Shown: piece after piece, positions 19,198 to 29,128 of the stretch
Layout: every line of letters begins with the position of its first letter
Position numbering within the stretch: the first letter of the stretch is position 1
Assembly (NCBI GenBank): GCA_001584585.1
Contig: LSYV01000010.1
Location: forward strand, 1,467,793 to 1,496,920
DNA length: 29,128 nt
Source of the DNA: Gonium pectorale
Taxonomy: Eukaryota; Chlorophyta; Chlorophyceae; Chlamydomonadales; Volvocaceae
Direction: 5' to 3'
The notes under the pieces: model-generated
Told to the model about the DNA's origin: nothing
What the model saw: the letters and a program-made list of their open reading frames with translations, nothing else
Databases searched by the model: none
Position numbers and translations under genes: made by a program

Positions 19198-22100
19198 ATG
19201 CCCCTAGAGGGGGCGCGCCCCGGCGCCGGGGGCGCTGACCTGGGCACGGCCACCCCGGAGCCAGCTTCAACACCTGCACAGACGCAGCCCCAGAAGCGCA
19301 AGATCAAGCCGAACGTAACCTCCCCACCGCCGTATGAGGCGAGGGGGCCTACTGCGCGACGTCGCTTGCCACGCGCCGGCTGTGACGGCGGCAGAATACC
19401 GCAGTCCCGACTGCCCCCAGCGGGCACCTCCCAGCCTCCACAACAGCCAGCAGCGCCTCAGCAGGGCCGTGGTGTGGGCAGTCGGCCCATAGGCCCGGCC
19501 ATGGCCGCTCCCCGCGGGCGGGGGACCAGAGCCCCAGCGGGCTCCCCGGACCCCAAGCCTGGCCCCAGACGTGGAGCACCTCGCCCATTCCGCCGTATAT
19601 CCGACAGTGATGAAGGGAGCGACGGCGTCTGGGGCGGAGAGGGCAGCTCTGACAAGCTGCAGGAAGCGCAAGACGAGTGCCCAGGCCCTGGCGAGCCCCG
19701 TGGCAACCTGGAGCCAGCCGAACCGGCGGCTTGCCGGCTCACTACCGGGGCAGCGCTGCTGAGGCGGCGGGCAGCCCTTCAAGACGGCGAGCGCCATGGC
19801 CGGGCGCAGCACCGGCTCAGTGCCGCATCATCACATCAGGTCTCGGTCGTACGGGGTGGGGTGACCTGCGCGGCGGATCGTCACACGGGCGGCGGCCATG
19901 CAAGCGCCGACAGCAGCGGCAGCGGTACTCCCAGAGACTCGTCCGACGGCTTCGTCACCGCCTCTGAAGGGGAGAGGGACGCCGCGGCTGCCCATGCAGC
20001 CGTCGGTGAAGGCTTCGACCGCAGCAGCAGCAGCAGCAGTAGCAGCGGCGCCAGCGGAGATGCCCATCAATCCAGTGGATGCAGTCGCCAGCCGCCGATC
20101 GCTCGCAACGCCGGACGGGCTGCGGCTGCCGGTCCGGCGTTGGCCCGCGCCTCACCGTCGCCCTCTTCTTCGCCCTCGCTCTCATCTGCCGGAGAACGGC
20201 TGCTGGCGGACAGCGGTGCCGCAGAGTCGCCCGCCCGTGGAGCCGAGGGGGCCGGGGACGCGGAAGGAAGCAGGGCCCTCACGAGCTATGCTCCGCGCGA
20301 GGCGGTCGACCTGATGGGCTCCGACTCGGACGTCGAAAGGCCAGCCCCGATGGCATCGGGGAATGAAGCAGGCCTTGAAGGAGCCATACATGCTGAAGGG
20401 ACAACCGAATGCTGCTCCACTGCTGCTGCATCCGGCTCGGGGTCCGCGCCCTCCAGTGCTGCCGGCGGCGGCGGCACGGCGGCGGCCGTGGTGGCTGCGG
20501 AAGCGGATGCGCGTGGGACAGTACAGCCGAGGCCCCGCAGGGCGGCAGCTGACCGGGCCAAGACCCGTATCCATGATCAGCAACACATCTGCCACCGGAC
20601 GTTGCGGACGCGTGCAACACGGCCCGCGGCCGGCGCGTCTCCCGCTGCGGCGCCGCCGTCAGGCAAGGAGGCCTCGCCCGCCTCGCCCGTCTCGCCCAGC
20701 TCCGACGGCCGCAGCAGCGGTAGTAGTGACGGCCGACCCAGGTGCAGCCTGCCCGCCTCGCCCGCAGCGGCCCGGGCGGAGATGCAGCCGTTGGCCCTGA
20801 GCAAGGACCACAGCGGCGCGGAGCCTGTGGAAGGGACGGCTGCGTCCTTGGCCTCAGGAACGCAGCCGAGCACCAGCTCCTGCGCATGCGACGACCCACA
20901 GGTCACCGCCAACTGCGAGGCGCGCGGCGCCAGTCGGCAAGCGGCAACCAGTAGCCAGACCTCGGCAGATGGGGTCCCAGCCTCGCAGCCACCAGCGCCT
21001 GAGCGCTCTCTGTCGGCGCCCCGGTGGAACCCGCAGCGGCCAGGCTATGCGGACCTGCGGGCGGCTGTCGCGTATCGCAGCAGCTGCCGCAGTGCGGGCG
21101 TGGACGTGGCGGAAGGACTACCGCGGTGCTGGGGCGCGGGACTGCTGGGTAGGTCGTTGGCTGGCGCCACACTCGTAACAATCCGGGACCGGGCTCCGCA
21201 CCGCTAGCGAGAGATGGTTGCGCCCACTGTGGCGCTGTGTGTTACTCGGGCCGCACGGCTGGTGGGTGCATGGAGTGTACATTTAGTGGAGTGCAGAGAG
21301 ACTGTGTGCATGCATGTGTGGGTTCCTTGCAAAACGAGTTTGACGCGTTCGCGTCCGCTGGGCTCGCGTCCGCTGGGCTCCTGCCGTCAGCGCTGCATCC
21401 TTGGCTTCCCGCATGGCGCGCAGGCGACGCGCAGGTGGTCTGCAGCATGGTGCTCCGGGGATCTGCTGCGACGCTCTTCCGCGCGGCGCAAGACGCAGCC
21501 CTGGCGGTAAGCGTGGGGCCCCAGTCGCAGCGCGAGGCCTGCCAACGAAACGGTTCCACCAGGCACCGCAGGCCGGGGGGCAGCAGTCTACGGGCATCCT
21601 GCATTCTCCCCCCGAGTGACGGAAGCCCTTGTCCTTACCTATTCCGGGAGGTGTTGCAGGGGCAACTTGGAGACCTGGAGGACGAGCCGTTGGTCTCGGT
21701 GGAAGATGCGCACCTGACGAAGATGCAGGTAGGCGCGTTGTTGCGCCCAAGCGACCCGCGGGCCGGTGTCCGTCCTACATCAGGTCCCGTAAGTAGGAGA
21801 CATTGGCCATTTGCGCGAGCCCGACGTGCGCATATATGAACGTCTCGGTTTACAGCTCGGAGACCTTGGCAAAAAAGGGAGCCGCAAGCCTTGACAAAGC
21901 CTGAAAAAGGATTCAAAGGGTCACGGGCAGCAACGCTGGCATGTTCGGCCTCTTAAGCCTTACATGCCATCCTTGCAAGTCGGCATACCTCGCATATACC
22001 CACGCCCGTTGCAAGCGTGTACTAATGAAGCGTACCCGCCTGCGCCTGCGAAAACGCGCCAACCCTCACAGTGTCACGCCATCGCCCAGCAACTGGCGCA

Positions 22101-25100
22101 ACAGCTGCGGGCTGGGGCGCTGCAGCGCGTGCAGGCGCAGGGCCCCGGGGGGAAGCGGCGGCGCAAGCTGACCCATGCGCAGGTGAGCGCGCGAGCAGGA
22201 AGCAATGGGGCGTAGTGGCTGATGGAGAGCCCGAGGCACTGAAGCGGAGGTCCCGGCGACGTCACCGGCACTGCCCGGATGACGAGGTTAGCCCGCCGCT
22301 GGCAGGCCGCCCCAGTGCCCCGTATCGCCCTCGCCTGCTTTGCCCCCCGACGTTGCTGTCCTCTGCCCTTACCCCTCCCCACGCCCCTGCCCCTCGACCC
22401 TTTCGCGGTTTTATCCCCGCGCTACTGCAACCCAGGTCGCCCCCCGACGTTGCTGTCCTCTGCCCTTACCCCTCCCCACGCCCCTGCCCCTCGACCCTTT
22501 GCGGTTTTATCCCCGCGCTACTGCAACCCCAGGTCCTGGCCAACTTGCCCGAGCTGCTAGATGCCTCTCCGCAGGTGCGATGCACGCTCGTGCTTCCGTT
22601 CTGGCTGGGTCAGGATGAGCGCAGGCGCGGGTGGAGGTTTGATCAAGCAGGGGCAATCAGACCAGATCAGTCACGGTTGGGCGAAGGCTGTGACCCGTGC
22701 TGAGACCGAGTGGTTGGCTCCGAAAGATAGCACCATAGTGGGCGATGGGAGCGTTTGCCGGCGCGCGCTGAGAGCCCAACCGGCCCTATGAGCTCCTTAC
22801 CACTCTCTCACATCCGCGCTGTAAGCCTATCCGAGACAAGGAAGATGGCAAACCGAGGACACTTCATGCGCACCCACATTCTTCCCCCTCCCTTTCCCCG
22901 CCACCGCCCGTCAGATTGAGGTTGTGTCCATCGGCCTGCCCGGCTCCGACCCCTCCCCATGGGATGACTGCCCCGCCATGGCCGGACAGGGCAGCCTGAG
23001 GACGCGGCCGCAGGGGGCCGGGCTGGCGGCCGGGGAGCTGATCGGGCCGTACAGCTGCGAGGTGAGTCCCAGCGGCGACAGGTCTGGACTTACGCCCCCA
23101 CCGTAGAAACGTTGGGTAACACACGCCGCCGCAAAGTGTGGGGTGCTTCAAGCAGCCCCATCCCATCTGGTGCGCCGCAGGCCTTTCTCGAGCAGGACTG
23201 GCTGGCGATGGAGCTCGTGGAGCCGGCGGCCGAGTGGGACGACCCGGTACGGCCCTGCCCGCACCGCTGCGAGCTGGAGCGATGCCACGAGCTGGGCAGG
23301 TGAGGGAGAGCCGGGGAGGCAGGGGGGGAGGGGCGTGGGGTAGCGAGGAAGGGAGTCGGGTTGGAACGTGAGGTGGAAAGGGTCGGGGGCATGGGGGCAT
23401 TGCCGGCTTCATACGGGGGTCCCAGACGGCATTCTGCCTCGCAACTGGCGCGAGATTAGCCTGGGCGACCTGTGCAGTGCTCTAGGAACTGTCGGAACAG
23501 CTGGGTGCGATCACCTTGTGAAGGGGTCTGAAGGGAACCGAGCGCGTAGCGTACTTGTCTAGAAGACTGTCGGTCTGGGCCTGTGCGCCACAACCCCGTG
23601 CCTTGGCATAAGCCGATGCCTGCTTGTGGTGCTGTGCCTGGATGCCGTACCTTCGTAGGTACGGCGCGGACCTGTTCCTGCCGCAGTCCCTGATAGAGCA
23701 GCTGGACCGTCTGGTTCTGCCCTCGGAGCTGCGGGCGCTGTTACAGGAAGGAGGTGCGGCGGGGCTTGGACGGCGGGGCTGAAGGCCGAATCAGGGAAAG
23801 CAGGCGTTGCCCAATTGCTTAGATGACAAAGGGCGCACGCCGCCCTGTTCTGATGCATTGACAGTGTCATGGTGGGACTTGCGCAGCCAAGGCTCAAGCA
23901 GCTGTTTGCCATGTGTCTCCACTTTCACCCGACAGCGTACCCTGCAAGCCTGCCTTGGCCACCTCAGAACCAGACTCAGAACCTCATTTCCCTCCAACAA
24001 AACCTGCTCTGCGCCCCTTGCATCACCGCCCAGAGGAGCAGGGCAAGCTGTCGGTGACCGCAGGCCGGCTGGGCTGCGAGGTGTCGCTGGTGAACGACCC
24101 CCGCCGCAACCTGGCGGCCAGGTGTGACGCGGAGGCGGACTTCAGGGAAGGTGCGGCGGCGGGGAGGCGGGGGAGAGGGCCAACACATGTGTGAGGGCGT
24201 GTGTGCTTGCTGGCCCGCTGCGACAGTGAAGTGGCGCTTTAGGGAGGCTGCGCCTCCCACGCAGGGGCATGGCCCAAGACGGAGGGCTGCCCAAAGCCAC
24301 CCGCAGTCAGCGCCCCATGCCCGTCGTACGCACCTCCCCGGTGAACTGTATGCACACCGCCTGCTGCCGGTGTACGGAACCCGTCGCACATGCCCGTCAC
24401 CCCAAGCCCGCTTCTCATGGCCTGGCGCGGGCACCTTTGCAGGTGGGCCCAACGCTGCTCTCGTGACGGCCGTGGTGTGCGGCCTGCTGCCGGTGCTGGT
24501 CATGGTGACATCTCGGGATGTGCCTCCTGGCCAGCACATCATGTGGGTGGCGGGCCGGCGGGCTCGGCTGGGCTGGGCCAGGCTGCCAGGGCTGAGCTGG
24601 TTGCACCACTTGGTGCGATTGGGTGTACAGAGAACAGCGCTAGTGGACTGCCGCAAATGTGGTGCGGACGGCGACGGGGAAGCCGTGGCGGGTGTGCCAT
24701 CAGGGCGGCCCACCATGTGGGTGGCGGGCGGGAAAGGGATGTAAGGACAGGCGACGGGGACGGCATACCGCCAAACACTGCCCGGCGTTAGAGGAACTCC
24801 CACAGGCCGTGCTGCCGCGCGTCGCCATGTTGCGTTGTGCTGCACGGGCTGGGCGTGTGGCTGTGCAGGCGGCTGGACGTCGGGGTTTGGCGCACGTCCG
24901 GCGTGAGTCGCCATGAAGCCGTACCACGCGTGCATGCGGCCAACCCTGGGCCCAGCGCGAAATCGCCGCATGAAGGGCTCCGCAACGGCTGCTTCCGCAC
25001 AGCGGGCCCATGCCTTGCGGGCCACCCCTAACCGGCGTGCCGTGCCCATCGCCGGCCCGCAGGTACAGCTACGGCAGCTCCTACTGGACACTGCACCTGC

Positions 25101-26542
25101 AGGAGGTCACCCGCCTCAGGCGGTGGGAGGCCGCGCAGGCGGACGTGGAGGCGGCGCATCGCGAGAAGCAGGCGGCGGCGGCCGCCCGGGAGGCGGAGCG
25201 GGCCGCGCGGCTGGCGGCGGAGGCTCGGGAGGCGGAGGCGGCGGCCAGGCTGCAGGAGGTGATGGCCAAGCTGGAGTCGCTGCAGGCGCAGCTGCAGCAA
25301 CAACAGCAGCAGCAGCAGCTACCTGGCCACAACCCAGCTCTGTCGGCTCCCAAGGCGGCGCCTCCCATAACGGCGCAGCGTCACGCAGAGGTGCCGCAGC
25401 CGCGGCTACCCGAGCAGCAGCCGCAGCAGCCCGCCTCGTCAGGTCCTGCCGAGGCGGCGCTGCCGGAGCAGCTCCCGGCCGGCATCCAGCAGTCCCTCAC
25501 CAGTCCGCAGCTGCCAGCCGCCGACACCAGCGATGCGATGGGCAGGGGCGCTTCGTCGAGAGTTAAGGCGGCGGGGGCGGCGGAGCAGCTTCGGCCGCCC
25601 GACGCCGCGGCGACACCCACGGTGGCAGCCAATCCGCAGGCTGTGGGACCGGGCGCGGCGGGGCGGGAGGCCTCCGGGGCGCCCAACGGCGCTTCGGCAC
25701 CGGTTCCGTGCTGCGTACGGCACGAGGGCGGCGGGGGAAGAGCCACGACTCTTCTGGCAGCAGCGGAAGCGGCGGATGGGAGCCCCCGGCGAGGACACCC
25801 GCATGCCGACGATGGACAGGGGGCGACGCCCGCGCGGGGCCCGGAATCAGACCCCTCGGGAGAGGGAGCGCGGCGACAGCAGCAATTGGCCGCGCCGCTG
25901 GCGAACCCAACGCCGGCAACAGCGGCACCGCCTGACCGGCGTGAAGGGACCGGTCGGCTTGCGTCCCGCCTGAGCCTGCGCTACAAGCGGCACTCTGCTA
26001 CAGCGCCCGCCGACGCCGCGGCCGCGACAGCAGCCCTGCAGGCATTGCCTGCGCAGGGACGGACGAGCGGCGGCACGGCCGCCGCGAGCCCGGTTTCCGC
26101 CGCTGGGCCAGGCGCAGCAGCATTCCAAGCAGCAGCAAAAGTGAGGGCTCCTGCAGCTGGCGCGTCCGCAGCCTCAGGGACCGCCACGCGGCAGCCAGTG
26201 GTCTCGGCGGCATCGGCTTGCGGGCTTGACGGTGCGAAGGCCCGCGCTCTGGCTGCGGCGGCCTGCACGGCGCTGCCAGACTCGCCGCCGCCCCTTCACC
26301 TGCACCTGCCGCCCGCAACGCCCCCCACAGCTGCTGCCGCGCCGGGGGCGCTTGACCGGGAAAACGGTAACGGGGACGGGTGTTGTTCCGAGCGCTGGGC
26401 TGGCGGCTCGGGCTGGGGCAAGGGCGGGAACGGGCGCGTCCGCGTGCACGACAGCCATGGCCCGGACGCAGCGGTAGCGACTCCCACAGTGCCCACGTTA
26501 GACCTGTCGCTGAGCGACGATGACGGCGACGATTTTGTGTGA
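19198..26542 (+). CDS. SET-domain protein, probable lysine methyltransferase (11 exons, 1448 aa predicted)
   Basis: This probably transfers methyl groups from S-adenosylmethionine to lysines, most likely on histones in the nucleus. Exons: 19198-21148, 21391-21506, 21660-21728, 22072-22182, 22533-22574, 22915-23061, 23181-23299, 23659-23753, 24034-24150, 24443-24542, 25063-26542. All introns are GT-AG, phases join and the total is 4347 nt. The start is the first ATG in a frame open from at least 18958. Residues 1-650 are disordered, with an NLS-like QKRKIKP (31-37) and a Ser run near 20022-20045. A second basic cluster KRRRK is at 740-744. The SET domain spans about 787-964. A charged Ala/Glu/Arg coiled coil (about 968-1035) ends in a Gln run, followed by a disordered tail ending TLDLSLSDDDGDDFV. 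Least certain are the exon 1-2 junction and intron 2, which is stop-free and a multiple of three. The enzyme's substrate cannot be read from sequence. Confidence 0.82.
22342..22534 (+). repeat. Tandem duplication of an intron end with its 3' splice site
   Basis: Two adjacent copies of about 97 bp (22342-22438 and 22439-22534) differ by one deleted and one inserted base. Each contains a pyrimidine-rich tract and a CCCAG acceptor (AG at 22434-22435 and 22531-22532). The second acceptor keeps the reading frame into exon 5. The first is offset by 97 bases and would shift it. Confidence 0.92.
22915..25098 (+). other. SET domain, split over exons 6-11
   Basis: N-terminal part: GAGLAAGELIGPYSC in exon 6, matching the SET start where the usual pattern is G-x-G...aGEvIxxYxG. 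The insert region, exons 7-8, carries a Cys/His cluster CPHRCELERCH (838-848). C-terminal part: SLVNDPRRN (901-909, exon 9), GGPNAALVTAVV and RDVPPGQHIM (exon 10), then YSYGSSYW (957-964, exon 11). These align in order with the xxxNDxR...pNaxfvxv, trDIxxGEEL and xYGxxYW blocks of SET proteins. The M956 codon is split as AT|G across intron 10, restoring the motif exactly. No post-SET CxCx4C motif follows. Y959 is the expected catalytic tyrosine. Confidence 0.85.
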
Positions 26543-28055
26543 TGTCTGTATAGCGTTGGCTGGAACACGGGGGGATTACGGCTGGTGGTGGTGCGCAGGT
26601 GCAGAGTTGCGGTGGGGAGCTGGGGACTGAGAGAGGGCCGGGCATGGGGGCAGGGGACAGCTCGAAGCAGACAAAGCTCCTGGGCAGCGCAACGCAAGAG
26701 CCGACATGCTCATCCCATGGAAGGAACGGAGATGGTTGGGACTGAGACGGCGCGGCAAGAGGAGTACTGCAATTGAAAAGCAGGGCGGCGAGCATATCGT
26801 GCGATCGCTGGGCAGGCTTACGGCTGCTGCACCGCGCAGCTAGGCTGTACCTTTAGGCTGTACCTTAACCGCGTACTTCAGTACGCATGTGCGTCGTGCT
26901 TGCTGTCGTACTGTGCAGGCAGCCAGCCTGTGTCCGGCCTGCAACGAAGGCACTCGCGCTGCACAAACACGAATGCCCGACACGGGAGGCCCCCTTCCCT
27001 GTCCGTCTTGGCTTGGCGGTGGCGATCGTATGCCGTATGCTTGCTGCTTTGCGGCGATGAAGCGGGGAAGCGCGGCCAACGCGGTCAATCAGGCCTCCTT
27101 CAGGGTCATGTACCCATGAGCAGGGACCCCAGTCCGGCCCCGCCTGGGCGGACCTTCGGTTGTCCAATCAGGGGTACCGCACAGAAGGAGAGTTTCACCA
27201 AACGGCATAATTTCAAGCCCGTGGTGCACTGGCCTGACATCCACCCCGGCGTCAACCAGTCCGCCTTCAGCGTCAGCACCGTGCTCCGGTCATGCTGTAT
27301 CCCGTGCCGCTACGTGCCCGTGGCTTGGGCCTTGCTATAGAGGGGTTGCAGGCCACACGAGCAAATCGGCTCCCGGCCTGCCATAGCAGAGTAGCTGTGA
27401 TGAGGCCCAGAAGACGAGGAAAGCACGACTTGAAACAGTAGGGGAAAAGCTTCCTTGAAGCTTGGAAAAGGGCGGAGCCCCGTGAGACCGTACCGGGGAT
27501 TTAGGCCATGAAGGATGGAGCGTGTATGTGTACCGTAGCGGATGCATGGGCCGGGGCAACCGGTATAGACCCGCATCCGCACATACCCGCCCTACGGGTG
27601 TGTATGTCCGTAGAGGCTGCCTTCCCCGTTTCTAGTTCTCTTTTTACGGGGTAGGGGAGCGAGAAAGAGAGCCACAACCGTGTCAAAAAGGAGAAATCTG
27701 CAGAGAAATAGGGAGCCCGCCCGAACGCGTTAACGCGTCATGAACCCCAGTGCTTGTTCGCAAACGGGCACCAACGTTCGTTAGAGGAGGCCCGCTTGGC
27801 TTGTGCGGGTTTAGTCGGAACCGTGCCGGGTCCATGAGTTGACATGGTTGCGAGAATTGTGAGCGCCAGCAAGCAACTCAGAGACCGGGCGCATAGCAGC
27901 TGTATGTGCATATCTCACGGTATAATCGTGGCTATTTCCCGGCGCAGTTGGTGTTGTTTGGGTGGGGCAGCTTTCTAATGCTGACCAGCCAATGGACGCG
28001 TTGACCATCGCCAAATGCTAACCAACGGCTATGGAATTCTACACACATATAAGGA
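26543..28055. other. Downstream region of the SET gene, no gene seen
   Basis: It must contain the 3' UTR of the SET gene, but TGTAA was not found on the + strand until 28508. A frame at 26900-27340 (+) is open but lacks codon bias and recognisable sequence. Short inverted repeats are present: ACCCG-CCCTA-CGGGT at 27585-27599 and a perfect 14-bp palindrome ACGCGTTAACGCGT at 27725-27738. Confidence 0.45.
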
Positions 28056-28085
28056 ATACTATTAGTATGAGACTCCACTAAGTGG
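28056..28085. repeat. Two adjacent short palindromes
   Basis: ATACTA-T-TAGTAT lies at 28056-28068 and CCACT-A-AGTGG at 28075-28085. Both have perfect arms around a single centre base, in an AT-rich pocket. They could form small cruciforms or hairpins, mark the end of a transposon relic, or be coincidental. Confidence 0.6.
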
Positions 28086-28116
28086 TTTAGCGTGGGAAGG
28101 AGTTTGGTCCGGACGC

Positions 28117-28148
28117 ACGGACGGACGGACGGACGGACGGACGGACGG
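28117..28148 (+). repeat. (ACGG)8 tetranucleotide microsatellite
   Basis: There are eight perfect ACGG units in a row. It lies in non-coding DNA, 32 bp after the palindrome pair. Such tracts are often length-variable. Confidence 0.95.
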
Positions 28149-28724
28149 AGACTTTTGATTGGGGCCCGCGTCCCTCAGTCCGTGCAAAAAAGGAGCGGGG
28201 GCGGCAAATATAAGCGTATGGGGTGATAGAGAAGAGGGAGACGAAGATAGTTGAGGTGTGTGCTAGCAGGGAGCGGGCGTTTTTGCGTGGACGGCAAGGC
28301 GTACGGCGGTAGGGTTGGGCGTTCGAAGGAACGAAGAGACGGGGACGCTGGAGTCGGTGCGTCGGGGGAAAAGAGAGCGCGCCGGTGCAAAAGAGGACGT
28401 CGGTGCAAGAAATCGTGCCGCGATGAAAGTATAAGCCACTGGGGGATTACAGGATAGAGAGGCGCATGTAGCAGAGGCTGCAGGGAGCGGGCATAGTGCG
28501 GTAGGTGCGGTGTAAGGCAGTGTAAGTACTTGACTGCAAGCGGGGCCCGTCCCCCAAACGCCACTTTGCAGCCAGGGTTTCGAGAAAATAAAAAAATGCA
28601 AGCAAGGCCCAACACCTGCGTGCAGTTAAGAAAGTGCCATAGCGGTATAGTTGCGGTATGCAATGCCATGGGAACGGCATCCGCCGTTTTTGTTTGACTT
28701 GGACGGCGTTTCACAGCGGCAATG
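28149..28724. other. Purine-biased non-coding stretch
   Basis: The + strand is strongly enriched in G and A, especially at about 28185-28460. This leaves the complementary strand poor in stop codons, so a long minus-strand frame (28175-28714) is open without coding bias. A CCGTGCAAAAAAGGAG string at 28180-28195 has a close relative at 27678-27693. Two TGTAA words lie at about 28508 and 28518. No gene is supported. Confidence 0.45.
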
Positions 28725-29128
28725 TGGAATAGTGCGAAGTGGGCTGTGTGGGCGGAGGTAGAGGCGGGGGCAGGGTGGCTTGAGGCGGCGGCTTGGGCGA
28801 CGGCGCCGGTTCGGGAGGGGGGGCGGCTTTAGGCGGCTGTGGAGGCGAAGGTGCAGGCTCGGGGGTGGGGCAGCTTAATGCGGTTGCAGAGGCGACGGCG
28901 CGGGTTCTGTAGGGCGCAGGGGTTGCTTAAGGCGGCTGTGCGTGGTGGTGACGGAGCCGGCTCGGGAAGGCGAGGGTGGGGGGCCAGCTTGAGGCGGCGG
29001 GGGAGGTGACAGCGCCGCTTCGGGAGGGGGAGGCGTTTGGGGAGGAAAATCTGCTTGAGGCAACGGCGGAGATGACGGCGCGAGTTCGGGAGGGGGCAGC
29101 GTGAGGCGGAGGCGAAGGCGGGGGGGGG
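28725..29128. repeat. G-rich imperfect repeat array running off the right edge
   Basis: Units of roughly 42-66 bp begin near 28781, 28831, 28876, 28929, 28991, 29057 and 29104. They follow a loose consensus of GAGGCGGC, then GGAGGTGACGGCGC, then GGTTCGGGAGGGGG. Units differ by substitutions and small indels. The window ends in a run of nine G at 29120-29128. Confidence 0.75.
28872..29128 (-). CDS. Partial proline-rich reading frame entering from the right edge
   Basis: On the minus strand one frame is open from the window edge to a TAA at 28872-28874, about 85 codons. It encodes repeats such as TPPPPEAALSPPPPPQAGPP, PPPSPSRAGS and PTEPAPSPLQP. Pro/Ser-rich repeats of this kind occur in volvocine cell-wall and extracellular-matrix glycoproteins (pherophorins and other hydroxyproline-rich proteins). 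No start codon, signal peptide or flanking pherophorin domain is in view, and the repeat DNA continues past the stop in other frames. It may be the end of a real gene, a decayed copy, or a minisatellite that happens to be open. Confidence 0.33.

Noticed and set aside
23976..25091. 371-codon minus-strand open frame
   Set aside because: It lies antisense to SET-gene exons 9-11 and their introns. Its frame crosses well-supported splice sites and it looks like nothing known.
26900..27340. + strand open frame after the SET gene
   Set aside because: Third positions are not GC-biased and the peptide is not recognisable; it may lie partly in the 3' UTR.
28175..28714. 179-codon minus-strand open frame
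   Set aside because: The + strand is purine-biased, which removes stop codons from the complement. The peptide has no recognisable domain, no ATG at its first start position and no codon bias like the real exons.
1..29128. CRISPR arrays, tRNA or rRNA genes, intact transposons or viral genes
   Set aside because: No regularly spaced repeats, no tRNA B-box-like GGTTCGANTCC with matching arms, no rRNA-like conserved segments, and no transposase or reverse-transcriptase motifs were seen on either strand.

Overview
The window looks like nuclear DNA of a unicellular or colonial green alga of the Chlamydomonas/Volvox group (Chlorophyta, Chlamydomonadales). It is visibly GC-rich and its genes are cut by many short GT-AG introns. 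Coding exons prefer G or C at third codon positions, and the proteins carry long Ala/Gly/Ser/Pro/Gln-rich disordered stretches. One gene encodes an ankyrin TRP-type channel, a class known from Chlamydomonas cilia. This taxonomic call is an inference from style and gene content.

Layout. (1) 1-3200 is a left flank with no recognisable gene. It holds one coding-looking open frame (596-1225) and a diverged duplicated sequence at 2.0-2.7 kb. (2) 3263-16849 (+) is a 27-exon gene for a predicted 1921-residue ankyrin-repeat TRP-type cation channel. All splice phases join without a frame break. (3) 16850-19197 is an intergenic stretch with nothing convincing. (4) 19198-26542 (+) is an 11-exon gene for a predicted 1448-residue SET-domain protein, probably a lysine methyltransferase of chromatin, with a disordered N-terminal half, a coiled coil and a C-terminal LxLxL motif. 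(5) 26543-28720 is non-coding with short palindromes, an (ACGG)8 tract and a purine-biased strand. (6) 28725-29128 is a G-rich array of imperfect repeat units. Read on the minus strand it gives a proline-rich frame that runs off the right edge.

The two main genes are head-to-tail on the + strand about 2.3 kb apart. Nothing in the sequence ties them to one pathway: the first is a membrane channel, the second a likely nuclear enzyme. The most notable findings concern gene structure. Two consecutive channel introns are stop-free multiples of three. One channel intron carries a copy of its own 5' splice site 162 bp downstream with an open frame between. A SET-gene intron has a tandemly duplicated 3' splice site. 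The SET core departs from the classical motifs. No CRISPR, tRNA, rRNA or intact mobile element was recognised.
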